From Marinihelvus sp036351115 (GTDB lineage: Bacteria; Pseudomonadota; Gammaproteobacteria; Xanthomonadales; SZUA-36): a stretch of DNA of 64,000 bases. Each line of letters begins with the position of its first letter. Within the stretch, counting starts at the first letter, position 1. Of the stretch, positions 42,817-52,216 are shown piece by piece. The notes under the pieces are model-generated. The model did no database searches, was not told the origin of the DNA, and saw nothing but the letters and a program-made list of their open reading frames with translations. A program made the translations under genes and the position numbers. Location: the NCBI GenBank assembly GCA_036351115.1, contig JAZBOL010000096.1, forward strand, positions 1 to 64,000, in the 5' to 3' direction.

Positions 42817-44375
42817 TACAGCTCCTTCGGAAACATTTTGAACACCACGTCCATGAAACGCTGCCAGAAACCCCGGGCCGGTTGCCTGTCCACGGTCACC
42901 GTGTCGTGCGTCCAGGTCAGCTGCCCCTGGTCGTCCAGCCGGACTTCCCAGGCATTGGACGGCGTCATGTCACGCTCCATGATCCGGGCCAGGTCCTCCG
43001 CCAGGCCGGCGCTTTCGATGTAAACCCCACCCTCGGTGTTGATGGCGATGGAGCGCGGATCGAAATTCATGGAGCCCACGAACACGATCTCGCGATCGAT
43101 CACGAAGGCCTTGGTGTGCAGACCCACGAATTCGCCCTGCACCGGCGGGACGTCCACCAGGGAACTGATCGCCGCATCGGCCCGCAGTTCGTAAAGCTCC
43201 GCGCCAGCCTGGACGAAGTCGTCACGCCAGTCCCGGTAGTGGCTGTTCACCGCCGGCACGTCGTGGGATTCGAGGCTGTTGGTCAGGATGCGGACACGAA
43301 CCCCCCGTTCCGTCAGCTCACGGGTGAAGTCGATCGACGGCTGGTCCGGGATGATATAGGCGTTGGTGATCAGCAGCTCCTCGTCGGCGCGCTCCATGGC
43401 CGGGAACAGGCTTTTCGCCACCTCCTGTTCGATCGAGTCCCCGTTGACCTGGTCGTACACCAGCAGGCTGCGGCCCGGCCTCAGCCTGGGATAGAGCTCC
43501 TCGAGCCGTCCCGTCCAGTCCGCCGGCAGGCGCGGAAAGGCCTCCAGTTCCGGCGCCTCGGCGATTTTTCGACGCAGGTTGCGGAGCGTGTCGCGGGCAA
43601 ATTCGTCGTCGGCTTCCAGGTCGAAATCTTCCGCCGACACCACCCAGTCGCTGTTCCAGAAATGGTCAAAGAATTCGTGGGCCTGGGCTGCCACGGGGCC
43701 TAGGCCGAGGACGTCCAGGTCATGGAAGTTGTAGTCCTCGCTGAGCCCGAAGTAGTGGTCGCCGAGGTTTCTGCCGCCCACGATGGTGGCGTGCCCGTCC
43801 ACGACCATCAGCTTGTCGTGCATGCGGATGTTCAGCCGCTCGAGCTGCATGGCCATCTCGCCGGCGCGCTGCACCACCCCGCGCTTTTCCCAGGGATTGA
43901 ACACGCGGAAGTCGATGTTCGGGTGCCGCTGCAGCTCCACCAGAACCTGGTCGAGGCCGATGGTCAGCAGGTCATCGACGATCAGGCGCACCCTGACGCC
44001 GCGATCCGCGGCGCGGATGGCCCGGTCGAGCATGAGGCGGCCGGCGTTGTCCGGATACCAGAGATAGGTCTGGATATCGACGGAGGACACGGCGGAGTCG
44101 ATGAGCGCCAGGCGCCAGGCCAGGCCGTCGTAGCTGCCATCGAGCAGGTAAAACCCGGACCGGTCTTCACCGTGGGTGGCGGTGATCCGCTGGGCCATGT
44201 CGGCCAGCACGCCCTCGGTGGCGGGTGGCAGGGCGTGACCCGGCGGCGGGGGCTGCCGATTTTCCTTGAGCGCAGGACCGGCGCACGCGGTCAACAGAAC
44301 GACGACGCACAGGAGGACTGCCGTTCGCAGGCCCGTTGGCCAATCACCCATCCTGTCGATCCTGGTGTTTCTCAT
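42813..44375 (-). CDS. Phospholipase D-family lipoprotein (cardiolipin-synthase-like)
   Basis: The 520-residue protein has an N-terminal export segment TAVLLCVVVLLTACAGPALK with lipobox LTAC. Two HKD catalytic motifs are visible: HDKLMVVDGHATIVGGRNLG and HTKAFVIDREIVFVGSMNFD. Two HKD copies in one chain give a complete active site, as in cardiolipin synthase C or phospholipase D. Being a lipoprotein it acts in the periplasm or on the outer membrane. Two in-frame starts (44375 and 44351) are possible. Its stop overlaps the next hydrolase gene. Confidence 0.9.
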   Translation of the reverse strand: MRNTRIDRMGDWPTGLRTAVLLCVVVLLTACAGPALKENRQPPPPGHALPPATEGVLADMAQRITATHGEDRSGFYLLDGSYDGLAWRLALIDSAVSSVDIQTYLWYPDNAGRLMLDRAIRAADRGVRVRLIVDDLLTIGLDQVLVELQRHPNIDFRVFNPWEKRGVVQRAGEMAMQLERLNIRMHDKLMVVDGHATIVGGRNLGDHYFGLSEDYNFHDLDVLGLGPVAAQAHEFFDHFWNSDWVVSAEDFDLEADDEFARDTLRNLRRKIAEAPELEAFPRLPADWTGRLEELYPRLRPGRSLLVYDQVNGDSIEQEVAKSLFPAMERADEELLITNAYIIPDQPSIDFTRELTERGVRVRILTNSLESHDVPAVNSHYRDWRDDFVQAGAELYELRADAAISSLVDVPPVQGEFVGLHTKAFVIDREIVFVGSMNFDPRSIAINTEGGVYIESAGLAEDLARIMERDMTPSNAWEVRLDDQGQLTWTHDTVTVDRQPARGFWQRFMDVVFKMFPKELY

Positions 44376-44449
44376 GAGCGCGCCCTTTCCCGCTTATCCT
44401 GGCCCCCCCCTCTGATCATAGTCAGGTGTTTCCCGGGCCGTCCATGACG

Positions 44450-46396
44450 TCAGTTCTCATGGAAAGCAGCCGTTTCGAGGCGGGCCAAAACCACCAGCTC
44501 AGCAGTCCCTCGCCAGTGATAGGCATCCGCCGGGCACAGCACCACCGATTCGGTTGGGGTGCCCGCGTCCAGCAAAATGCCCAGTGGAATGTCACCGGGC
44601 CTGGCCTCGGCGGCGACCAGGGCCCGGTAATCCGGGCAGTCCTGCCCCGAACCGTCACGAACCAGAATCTGCGCGCCGGACTGGGGCAGGAACAGGGCCT
44701 CGTAGACCGCGTTCAGCGCCGGACGTAAAGCCACGTGGCTTTGCAGGTAACCCAGCAACCGGGGACGCAGCACGAGCTGGTCATCGGGCTCCAGCGCGTG
44801 CTCGGCGCTGGCCGGGTGTGCGAGCTCGACCAGGATCGACGGCCGTTGTTCCGCGTTGGCGCACTGCTCGCGGCGCTCGCCGCGCAGGAGTTCGTACAGG
44901 GTCAGGCTGCGCGCGTCACTTTCTTCGGCCCCTTCCTGCAGCGCCGAGGCCGCAACGAGCACCGTGTGGAACGCACCCAGATCGAGCGAGTCCACCACAC
45001 CCCGGGCCAGCGCATCCGCCTCCAGGTGATTCACGTCCAGGCGGGAGGTGGCGAGGGTTTCGCCCTGGAACCAGGAACCACGCTCCTCCAGCGGCATCCT
45101 GGACAGCACGGTCAACTGCAGCTGCATTTCCGGCGCGGTCAGCAGGTCCTCCACCGCCCGCGCCACCGTGGCGCTCCATCCGATCACGAGCACACGGCGG
45201 GCCAGGGCCACCACGGGAGATGTGCTGGACACCGGGGTGTCACGGCGCGGCTCGTCACCGTTCTCGGAGCGTTCGAAATCGTCGAAAGCCCGGGCCAGGT
45301 AAAACACCCGGTCCTCGGGCTGCAGCGTGAAATCGGGGTCCGGCGCGGGGAAGGCCTTCCATTCCCCGGCCACACGCCGTACGGCGCCGAGAACGATGGC
45401 CCGGTCCCGCCGCGTCGGGATGGAGAACGGGTGCTGCCCGGTGTATTCGGGCATGGGCCGGACGAAGGGCGTGCATCCTTCGTTGTGGGTCAGCAGTTCG
45501 ATACAGACGCTGAAACGGCGTGGGTCGATCACGTACCGGGCCATGAGCCTGGCGATCATCTCGTCACCGATGACCACCTCCAGCTCCCCGCCATAGGCCT
45601 GGTGCGCCGTGGCGTCCTTGTCCGCGTCGATGACCTCCGCAACCACCGCGGGTCTCGACGCCTCCGGGACGGTGGCCAGGGCGCTGCGCAGGTTCAGCAG
45701 GCTGCGAAACACCCGGGCATCGGAAGCCTCGGCGCCGCCATAGGCGAAAGCGTCTCCCGGAATGACGACAACGGCGGAGCGCCCCAGATCGAAACGCTCC
45801 AGGTCCAGCGACACGGTGGCGGATCCCCGCCGCAGGAACACCTGGCCATTCCTGGCGTGACCACCAATGAAGTTCCGCAGCCGCTGGCGCCGCGCCTCGT
45901 CCACGTGATCCGCGACGACCACGATGCGCAGGCGGCGCTGACCCTGCTCCTCGAGGAAACGCTTCAGGCGTCCGCGGGCGGACAACAGCTGCAGCACGAT
46001 CTCCGGCGTCCGGTTGGTCCAGCCCAGGATGACCACGTGCCCTTTCATGGAAATGCTGGACAGCCCCTCTTCGAAGCGCTTGAGCGTGTCCCGCAGCCAC
46101 TGGGTGAGAATGGCGATGAGCGATCCCATGAACAGGACGTAGCCGAGCACGGTGACCGTGGTGGAAATGATGCGCAGCGCCACGCCCTCGTCATCGCCGA
46201 GGTAGCCCGGGTCCGTGAGGCGAAGAAAGGACCACCAGATGGCGCCGGGCAGGCTGTCGAACTGATCGCTGAATACCCAGGCTGCGACACCGCCGAGCAA
46301 CGAGACCACGAGCACCAGGGCTGCAGCGAAGAGCAGCTGGTACAGCGGCCCGCGCTGTAGCCAGCGTTCGAGCTGAAAGCGGATCAGAGCGCCCAT
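44450..46396 (-). CDS. CASTOR/POLLUX-like ion channel
   Basis: The start is taken as ATG 46396 (648 residues), with GCAGG six bases upstream; a GTG 18 bases earlier is possible. Two N-terminal membrane helices (YQLLFAAALVLVVSLLGGVA; ISTTVTVLGYVLFMGSLIAI) flank a pore-loop-like LPGAIWWSFLRLTDPGYLGD. The C-terminal 500 residues hold RCK-like Rossmann domains, starting SMKGHVVILGWTNRTPEIVL and RVLVIGWSATVARAVEDLLT. This matches CASTOR/POLLUX/SYM8-type channels, which gate potassium or calcium. It is encoded between the lipoprotein pair and an outer-membrane protein and may sense envelope or ionic stress. Confidence 0.85.
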   Translation of the reverse strand: MGALIRFQLERWLQRGPLYQLLFAAALVLVVSLLGGVAAWVFSDQFDSLPGAIWWSFLRLTDPGYLGDDEGVALRIISTTVTVLGYVLFMGSLIAILTQWLRDTLKRFEEGLSSISMKGHVVILGWTNRTPEIVLQLLSARGRLKRFLEEQGQRRLRIVVVADHVDEARRQRLRNFIGGHARNGQVFLRRGSATVSLDLERFDLGRSAVVVIPGDAFAYGGAEASDARVFRSLLNLRSALATVPEASRPAVVAEVIDADKDATAHQAYGGELEVVIGDEMIARLMARYVIDPRRFSVCIELLTHNEGCTPFVRPMPEYTGQHPFSIPTRRDRAIVLGAVRRVAGEWKAFPAPDPDFTLQPEDRVFYLARAFDDFERSENGDEPRRDTPVSSTSPVVALARRVLVIGWSATVARAVEDLLTAPEMQLQLTVLSRMPLEERGSWFQGETLATSRLDVNHLEADALARGVVDSLDLGAFHTVLVAASALQEGAEESDARSLTLYELLRGERREQCANAEQRPSILVELAHPASAEHALEPDDQLVLRPRLLGYLQSHVALRPALNAVYEALFLPQSGAQILVRDGSGQDCPDYRALVAAEARPGDIPLGILLDAGTPTESVVLCPADAYHWRGTAELVVLARLETAAFHEN

Positions 46397-46631
46397 GATG
46401 GCCTGCAGTGTCACCGACCCGGCGGGCTCAGTCCAGCGGCGTCGCGGAATCCGCGCTGCCGAGGCCCGGAGTGCCGCGGCCCTCCGACAGGCCGGGCACC
46501 GCGGTCTTGCCCGTCTTCATGGCCTCGCGAGCCTGCCGGGCGTCAGGTCCCGGAACTGACGTCCGTCATGAAACTCCCCCAAGACCACAGTAGGATGGGT
46601 TCTGCAAACATGCGACCAACCGGAAGTTTCC

Positions 46632-47522
46632 ATGAGACAGCTGACCCTGCTTTTCACACTCCTCGTTTTCAGCTCCCTGGCGCTCGCGCAGAATCCAGCG
46701 CCCACCGATGCCCCGGCCGAGGACGAGGGGGAAGCGCTGGATCTCTTTGACGGCGACACGGACGTGAATGACGAGGGATGGCCACGCTTCGCCATCGGCG
46801 TCGGCTACATGTGGCTCGACGCCAACGGCACCTTCGATGTCGCCACACCCAGCGGCAACCGCGTGACCATCATCGACCTGGATCGCCTGGGCGTCGATGA
46901 CAAGGACGGCACGCCCTGGGTCTCCCTGAGATGGCGGTCCCGCTCCTCCAACTGGGGCGTCTGGGCGGGCTACTGGTCATTCAACGGCGCCGGCTTCCGG
47001 GTCTGGGAAGACGAGCTTGACCTCGGTGATGGAACCCTCATCCCGGTCGGCGCCGGGGTGGCCACGGATCTTTCCACCGACTGGTACATCATCGAGGCCA
47101 CCTACAGCTTCGTCCACAACGAGACCTGGGACGTGGGCATCGGCGCCGGTTTTCACGTGGTGGACATCGGTGCAACGCTTGTGGCGGGGGCATCCGCAGG
47201 CGACGAAAGCCGCACGCGGGAGCTCGCAAAGTTCGACACGCTGGCGCCGCTGCCCAATATCCTCGGCTACGCGAGCTGGCATTTCTCGGATCGTTGGCAC
47301 CTGACCGCCCGCTACGGCTGGTTCGGGCTCAGCTACGACGAATACGACGGCGAAATGACCAACCTGCACGCCCTGGCGGTCTACGATTTCAGCAAGCGCT
47401 GGTCGCTCGAAGCGGGTTACCAGTTCGTCAAGCTCGACGTCGATGTGGACGAAGGCAACTACACGACCCTCTACGACATGGACTTCGACGGGCCCATGGC
47501 GGTGCTGCGTTTTACATTCTGA
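46632..47522 (+). CDS. Outer-membrane beta-barrel protein
   Basis: The 296-residue protein has a signal peptide (RQLTLLFTLLVFSSLALAQN), then an acidic linker. A barrel of about eight to ten strands follows, for example RFAIGVGYMWLDANGTFDVA, IEATYSFVHNETWDVGIGAG, SWHFSDRWHLTARYGWFGLS and KRWSLEAGYQFVKLDVDVDE. The last residues AVLRFTF end with the phenylalanine used for outer-membrane insertion. No catalytic site or named family was recognised. The ATG at 46632 has GGAAG five bases upstream. It is convergent with the MaoC gene, six bases away. The 235 bases before it, back to the channel start, hold no convincing gene. Confidence 0.75.
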   Translation: MRQLTLLFTLLVFSSLALAQNPAPTDAPAEDEGEALDLFDGDTDVNDEGWPRFAIGVGYMWLDANGTFDVATPSGNRVTIIDLDRLGVDDKDGTPWVSLRWRSRSSNWGVWAGYWSFNGAGFRVWEDELDLGDGTLIPVGAGVATDLSTDWYIIEATYSFVHNETWDVGIGAGFHVVDIGATLVAGASAGDESRTRELAKFDTLAPLPNILGYASWHFSDRWHLTARYGWFGLSYDEYDGEMTNLHALAVYDFSKRWSLEAGYQFVKLDVDVDEGNYTTLYDMDFDGPMAVLRFTF

Positions 47523-47528
47523 GGCGAA

Positions 47529-47984
47529 TCACTCCCCCGGCCGGCGCTCCACCAGGTTGGTGCTGTCCATGCGGAAGATTTCCGCGCCGTCCCGGTTGAT
47601 CATCCGGTAGCGGTAAACGGCGATACCGCGGCCCGGGTCGCTCCGGGATGCACGCTTTGACAGGCACTCGGCGGTGACGTGCACCGTGTCCCCGGCGCGC
47701 AGGGCGCGCTTCCAGCGAAAGTCGTCCCAGGCAACGCCGCAGATCCAGCGGATGTCGCCGGTGATTTCGTGATCCAGCTGGCGCCAGATGGCGAGATTGT
47801 GCACCCCGGAGGCCACGACTTCCCCGAAGACGCTGCGTTTGGCGGCCTCCGGGTCCATGTGGAAATACTGGGGATCGTAGCGGGTGGCGAAGTCGACGAT
47901 TTCCGCCTCGCCGACCGTTCGTTCGCGGGACCGGAAGCGCTCTCCGACGACCAGGTCTTCCCAGTAGCGGTCGGGCTCGCTCAA
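47529..47984 (-). CDS. MaoC-like enoyl-CoA hydratase
   Basis: The start is TTG 47984, which overlaps the PQQ-dehydrogenase stop (TTGA), giving 151 residues. The hotdog fold carries YWEDLVVGERFRSRERTVGE, then IVDFATRYDPQYFHMDPEAA (hydratase 2 motif with Asp and His), FGEVVASGVHNLAIWRQLDH. (R)-specific enoyl-CoA hydratases add water to 2-enoyl-CoA. It is the last gene of the nine-gene operon starting at 56875 and provides beta-oxidation-type hydration. The TTG start with coupling is supported by the perfect four-base overlap, but an upstream start in the frame is possible. Confidence 0.85.
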   Translation of the reverse strand: MSEPDRYWEDLVVGERFRSRERTVGEAEIVDFATRYDPQYFHMDPEAAKRSVFGEVVASGVHNLAIWRQLDHEITGDIRWICGVAWDDFRWKRALRAGDTVHVTAECLSKRASRSDPGRGIAVYRYRMINRDGAEIFRMDSTNLVERRPGE

Positions 47985-49906
47985 GGCCCCGGCTCGGGTG
48001 ATTCCGGATCGCGGGGCCCGAGAGCCAGGAACACGTTGCCCGGCATGTGTCCGTAGAGGCCGTAGCCGGAATTCAGGTACACCATGCCATCCGCCACGAT
48101 GGCGCCACCACCGCTGAAGGAACCGCCACGGGCCACTTCGCCGGACACGGTCTTGTATTCCTGCAGCGTGTTCATTTCCCAGATCACCTCGCCCGTTTCC
48201 CCGTCGTGTACGCGGAGCCGCCCGTCCAGGTAGCCGGCGATCACGGCGCCCGGCACGGCCTTGATGGCGTGGGAAATACCGGGATCGCAACCCTCCAGGT
48301 CGCCACAGAGGTCGGCGGCCGGCGCAGACCACAGCAGTTCACCCGTGGCGGCATCGAGGGCGTACAGCCCCGGTTTCGGAGGCCGCGCAGCACCATAGCG
48401 CGCCGCGTCCTCGGGATAGATCATGTCGTTGATGGGAATGTACAGTCGGCTGCCCTCCGCGGCCATGCCAAAGTGGACCCCGCCCTGGACCCCGCCACGG
48501 CCAACCTGGTTCTTCCAGAGGACTTTGCCCGTTTCCGGATCGAGGCCAACGACCTGACCGGATTTCTGTCCGCCGACGACGATGTCCCGTCCGTCGTCCA
48601 GCGTGACCAGCATGGGCGAGGCACCGAAGTCGTAGTCGGGACCGTTTTCCTCGGGGCAGTTGGCGTCATCGCTCGTGTAATCGCTCAGGCAGGCCGCGTT
48701 CCAGGCATCACCCGCAGTCTGCTGGCTCACCCAGCGCTTTTCGCCGGTCTTGAGATCGAAGGCGATGATGGCATCGGAGTTGCCGTCAGCCGGGGAACTG
48801 TAGTTTTCGCCCGTGCCCACGTAGAACAGTCCGCGGGCGGCGTCGATCGCCGGGCTGTTCCACACGGGCGCGCCGGAGGGAGCAAGGATGTCGGTACCCG
48901 CCCGGGTGACGCCGACCTTCGACGGTGGCTCGGGGATGGTGTGCGCCCGCCAGATTTCCTCGCCGGTCGCCGCGTTCAGGGCCACGACGGCGCCGCGGAA
49001 CGTGCAGCATTCGTAGGCCGGATTGACCGCCGACACGACCTCCAGGGAGGACAGGGGCACGTAAAGAAGGCCCTCGTGCAGCGCCGCGGCGCCGGTCAGC
49101 GTCCCGTCCGGGTGTTCCGTCACCTTTCGATCCCAGCGAAGCTCGCCGGTACGCGCATCCAGGGCGTAGACACGGCCCACGATGTCGCCGAAGTAGAGGG
49201 TCGGTGGCGCCTCGAGCTCGCCCGCATCCCAGGGCGACAGCACGATGGCATTGCGGACCTCGCCGCCGGCCCGGAATGACCAGCGCAGGCAGCCGGTCCT
49301 GGCGTCCAGGGCCCGGACCGTGCCGTCCTGGCTGCCGAAGTACACGGCCCCGCCACCGTAGGCCGGCTGGGAGCGCGCCTGGATCGCGTTGGGAAAGGCG
49401 AAGGCCCACTTCACTTCCAGGTCCGCTACGTTGCTGCGATCGATACCGCCGCTCTCGCTGCCCTGGAAGCGCGTCTGGCCCGGATCGACGCCCCAGCCCA
49501 GGGAGACAGGCGCGATGTTTTCGTCGAAGGGGGAGTCTTCACAGGCCGGCGCCTCGGTGACGACGTCCGATTCGGCCAGGGTCTGGCCCGTGAGGTACTC
49601 GGCCACGGCCTGCTTCTGCGCGTCGTTCAGGCCGGCGGCCTGGGCGCGCATCAAGCCCTCGTCCATGGCGGCATAGACATTGCGCGCCCCGAGCATGGCC
49701 AGGAAGGTCCGGCTCGGGGCCTTGTACACGGCCTTGTCGTGGCAGGCGGCGCACTTGGCCTCGTAGGGCGCCTGTCCGGGATGGGGGGCGTCGGCGGCCG
49801 CCAGGTCCGGATCGTTGTCGGTGGCGGGAGGCGATTCGCTCCCACAACCCGCCAGCAGGAGGACGATGGCGAGGGGGGGCAGTAGCGTCAAACAACGTCG
49901 GATCAT
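47981..49906 (-). CDS. PQQ-dependent quinohaemoprotein dehydrogenase (polyvinyl-alcohol-dehydrogenase-like)
   Basis: The start is at ATG 49906 (641 residues), with CGGAG eight bases upstream; earlier in-frame codons are not supported. Lipobox LLAGC makes it a lipoprotein of the periplasmic face. A haem c domain (YEAKCAACHDKAVYKAPSRT) comes before an eight-bladed PQQ propeller with repeats such as GTVRALDARTGCLRWSFRAG, RVYALDARTGELRWDRKVT and GLYALDAATGELLWSAPAAD. N-terminal haem plus propeller is the polyvinyl-alcohol dehydrogenase layout. It oxidises a primary or secondary alcohol and passes electrons to the respiratory chain. The substrate is probably the hydroxylated product of the Rieske oxygenase in this operon. 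Confidence 0.88.
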   Translation of the reverse strand: MIRRCLTLLPPLAIVLLLAGCGSESPPATDNDPDLAAADAPHPGQAPYEAKCAACHDKAVYKAPSRTFLAMLGARNVYAAMDEGLMRAQAAGLNDAQKQAVAEYLTGQTLAESDVVTEAPACEDSPFDENIAPVSLGWGVDPGQTRFQGSESGGIDRSNVADLEVKWAFAFPNAIQARSQPAYGGGAVYFGSQDGTVRALDARTGCLRWSFRAGGEVRNAIVLSPWDAGELEAPPTLYFGDIVGRVYALDARTGELRWDRKVTEHPDGTLTGAAALHEGLLYVPLSSLEVVSAVNPAYECCTFRGAVVALNAATGEEIWRAHTIPEPPSKVGVTRAGTDILAPSGAPVWNSPAIDAARGLFYVGTGENYSSPADGNSDAIIAFDLKTGEKRWVSQQTAGDAWNAACLSDYTSDDANCPEENGPDYDFGASPMLVTLDDGRDIVVGGQKSGQVVGLDPETGKVLWKNQVGRGGVQGGVHFGMAAEGSRLYIPINDMIYPEDAARYGAARPPKPGLYALDAATGELLWSAPAADLCGDLEGCDPGISHAIKAVPGAVIAGYLDGRLRVHDGETGEVIWEMNTLQEYKTVSGEVARGGSFSGGGAIVADGMVYLNSGYGLYGHMPGNVFLALGPRDPESPEPGP

Positions 49907-49976
49907 GGCTGGCTCCGGGCGAGTATCAGGGCACGAATGTCGGCCACCGATTTCAGGGTGAACGACATCCCATGCA

Positions 49977-51188
49977 TCACATGGTGTCCAGGGCGTCCTG
50001 CAGCGCGGCCAGGAACCGGGCACCCTCGGCGCCATCGATGGCGCGGTGGTCACAGGACAGGGTCACCGTCATGGCCGGCACCGCGCCTTCTCCCAGGTCG
50101 AGCGGCCTCAGGCGACCGACGGCCAGGATCGCCACCTGCGGCGGATTGATGATGGCCGTGAACTCGGTGATGCCGAACATGCCGAGGTTGCTTACGGTGA
50201 TGCCGCCCGGCGCGAGGTCCGTCGGGGAGAGTTGCCTGTCCCGGGCGCGCTGCGCGAGCGCCTTGAGTCGCGACGACAGGTCACCGACCGTGGAAGACGC
50301 CACGGCGTCGAGCCGGGGGGCCACCAGGCCCTCGGGAGTATCCACGGCCACGTTGATGGACACCCCCGCCTGCGGCACCCGGTGTTCGCCGTCGAGATGC
50401 GCGTTCAGGCGGGGCCTTTGCTCCAGGGCCGCCGCCACGGCCTTCAGCAAAAGGGCGGTGAGCGGTACGCCTTCCCGCTCCTTGGCGGCGAGGGCGGCGC
50501 GCATGTCCAGGTCGCGCTGAAGGTAGAAATGAGGAATGTCCTGCTTGGACGCCACCAGCCGCCGGGCGGCGGTCAACTCCCGGCTGGACAGGGGCTCGAC
50601 GTCGGCCGACCGGCCGGCCTCGTCCGGCGCCGAGCCGGCGGCGGCTGCCTCGACATCTTCACGGGAGATTCGGCCGCCCCGACCCGTCGGCCTGATCGTG
50701 GACAGGTCCACGCCCAGTTGCTTCGCGAGGCGACGCGCGATGGGGCTGGCCTTGATTTCGCCCATGGGCGAATCAGCCGGGTTCGCGGATTCTGTCGCGG
50801 CCGGTGGGCTGGCGACGGGCGGCTTCGCCGTTTCCTTCCCGCCGGACATGGCGGACCCGGGCGTCTCGTCGTCGTCGATGCCAAAGCCGGCGTCGGCCGG
50901 CACGAAGGCCTGGATGAACGCGTCGATGTCATCGGAGGACGTGTCGGCCGGCGCGATGACGCCGAGCAGTTGCCCCACCTTCAGCGTGCTGTCCGCCTCG
51001 GCGAGAATGCGGTGCAACACCCCGCCCGCCGGCGCTTCCATGGTGTTCACGATCTTGTCCGACTCGATGTCGATCAGCTCGTCGCCCTTGCGCACGGACT
51101 CGCCCACGGCGACGTGCCACCCGGTGACCGTGCCCTCCTGCATCTCGATACCCCACTTGGGGATGGTGACGGGATGGATGGTGCTCAT
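49977..51188 (-). CDS. 2-oxoacid/acetoin dehydrogenase E2 (dihydrolipoamide acyltransferase)
   Basis: The 403-residue protein has a lipoyl domain at residues 1-80 (DELIDIESDKIVNTMEAPAG, lipoyl Lys45), a linker, and an E3/E1-binding domain KASPIARRLAKQLGVDLSTI. The catalytic domain (about 170-403) ends TVTLSCDHRAIDGAEGARFL, with the catalytic His in DHRAIDG. The catalytic domain is of normal length. The gene starts one base after the E1 beta stop. With E1 alpha/beta it would move an acyl or acetyl group to CoA after thiamine-dependent C-C cleavage. No E3 lipoamide dehydrogenase is encoded here. Confidence 0.92.
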   Translation of the reverse strand: MSTIHPVTIPKWGIEMQEGTVTGWHVAVGESVRKGDELIDIESDKIVNTMEAPAGGVLHRILAEADSTLKVGQLLGVIAPADTSSDDIDAFIQAFVPADAGFGIDDDETPGSAMSGGKETAKPPVASPPAATESANPADSPMGEIKASPIARRLAKQLGVDLSTIRPTGRGGRISREDVEAAAAGSAPDEAGRSADVEPLSSRELTAARRLVASKQDIPHFYLQRDLDMRAALAAKEREGVPLTALLLKAVAAALEQRPRLNAHLDGEHRVPQAGVSINVAVDTPEGLVAPRLDAVASSTVGDLSSRLKALAQRARDRQLSPTDLAPGGITVSNLGMFGITEFTAIINPPQVAILAVGRLRPLDLGEGAVPAMTVTLSCDHRAIDGAEGARFLAALQDALDTM

Positions 51189-51189
51189 G

Positions 51190-52206
51190 TCACTGGCCCC
51201 TCACACATGCCAGGATGCCCTCGGCGATGCGGTCCGGCCCGGGAACGTAAGCGCGCTCCAGGCCCGGGCTGAACGGCGCCGGGGCATGCGGAGCGGTCAC
51301 CAGTTTCACGGGGCCACGCAGGCTGCCGAAGGCCTCCTGGGCAACGATGCCGGCGATGTCCGAGGCCAGGCTGCAGCGCGGCGGGGATTCGTCCACGACC
51401 ACGAGCCGGCCCGTGTGCTCGAGACTTTCGAAGATCATGTCCGTGTCCAGGGGCGACACGGTGCGCGGATCGATGAGATCGGCGGTGATGCCCTGGCCGG
51501 CCAGGCCATCGATGGCCTTCTCGGCGAAGGGCACCATGCGCCCGATGGCCACCACGGTGACGTCGTCGCCTTCGCGGGTCATGTCCGCCTCGCCAAAGGG
51601 AATCGTGTAGTCGCCCTCCGGCACCTCGCCCTTCTTGTTGTAGAGCGCCTTGTGTTCGAAAAACACGACCGGATCCTCGTCGCGGATGGCGGTTTTGAGC
51701 AGGCCCTTCGCGTCGGCGGCGTTGCTGGGAATCACCACCTTGAGACCGGGCACGGCAGTCAGGAGCGGGTAGATGGTCTGGGAATGCTGGGCGCCCATGT
51801 TCATGCCTGCCCCCATGGCGGTGCGGATGACGAGGGGACAGGACATTTTGCCACCGAACATGTAGCGGAACTTGGCGGCCTGGTTGTACACCTGGTCCAT
51901 GCATACGCCGATGAAGTCCGCGAACATGAGCTCCGCAACCGGCCGGTAACCGGCGAGGGCCGCGCCGTTCGCGGCCCCGATGATGGCGGACTCGGAAATG
52001 GGCGTGTCGATGACCCGGTCCCGTCCGAAGGCGCGCGCCAGGCCGTGGGTGACCCCGAAGATGCCGCCGGCGGCCTCCACCGTGTCGCCGGTGCCGCCGG
52101 CCCCGCCGGCCACGTCCTCGCCGAGCACCAGCACCGTGGGATCCCGCTGCATTTCCTCGTGCAGCGCCTCGTTCAGGGCCTCGCGATAGGTCTTGATGTT
52201 GCTCAT
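51190..52206 (-). CDS. Thiamine-dependent 2-oxoacid/acetoin dehydrogenase E1, beta subunit
   Basis: The 338-residue product is a transketolase-like pyrimidine-domain protein: VLVLGEDVAGGAGGTGDTVE, RVIDTPISESAIIGAANGAA, PVAELMFADFIGVCMDQVYN. It pairs with the alpha subunit to form the thiamine diphosphate active site that decarboxylates a 2-oxo acid or cleaves an alpha-hydroxy ketone such as acetoin. The closest general type is AcoB/PdhB. The gene starts ten bases after the E1 alpha stop and ends one base before E2, all on the minus strand, in the nine-gene operon. Confidence 0.93.
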   Translation of the reverse strand: MSNIKTYREALNEALHEEMQRDPTVLVLGEDVAGGAGGTGDTVEAAGGIFGVTHGLARAFGRDRVIDTPISESAIIGAANGAALAGYRPVAELMFADFIGVCMDQVYNQAAKFRYMFGGKMSCPLVIRTAMGAGMNMGAQHSQTIYPLLTAVPGLKVVIPSNAADAKGLLKTAIRDEDPVVFFEHKALYNKKGEVPEGDYTIPFGEADMTREGDDVTVVAIGRMVPFAEKAIDGLAGQGITADLIDPRTVSPLDTDMIFESLEHTGRLVVVDESPPRCSLASDIAGIVAQEAFGSLRGPVKLVTAPHAPAPFSPGLERAYVPGPDRIAEGILACVRGQ

Positions 52207-52216
52207 TCGGCAGGCC

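Noticed and set aside
46429..46521. 30-codon minus-strand frame MKTGKTAVPGLSEGRGTPGL just upstream of the channel gene
   Set aside because: It has a fair ribosome site but is short and glycine-rich with no known relatives in view. It could be chance, so it is not listed as a gene.
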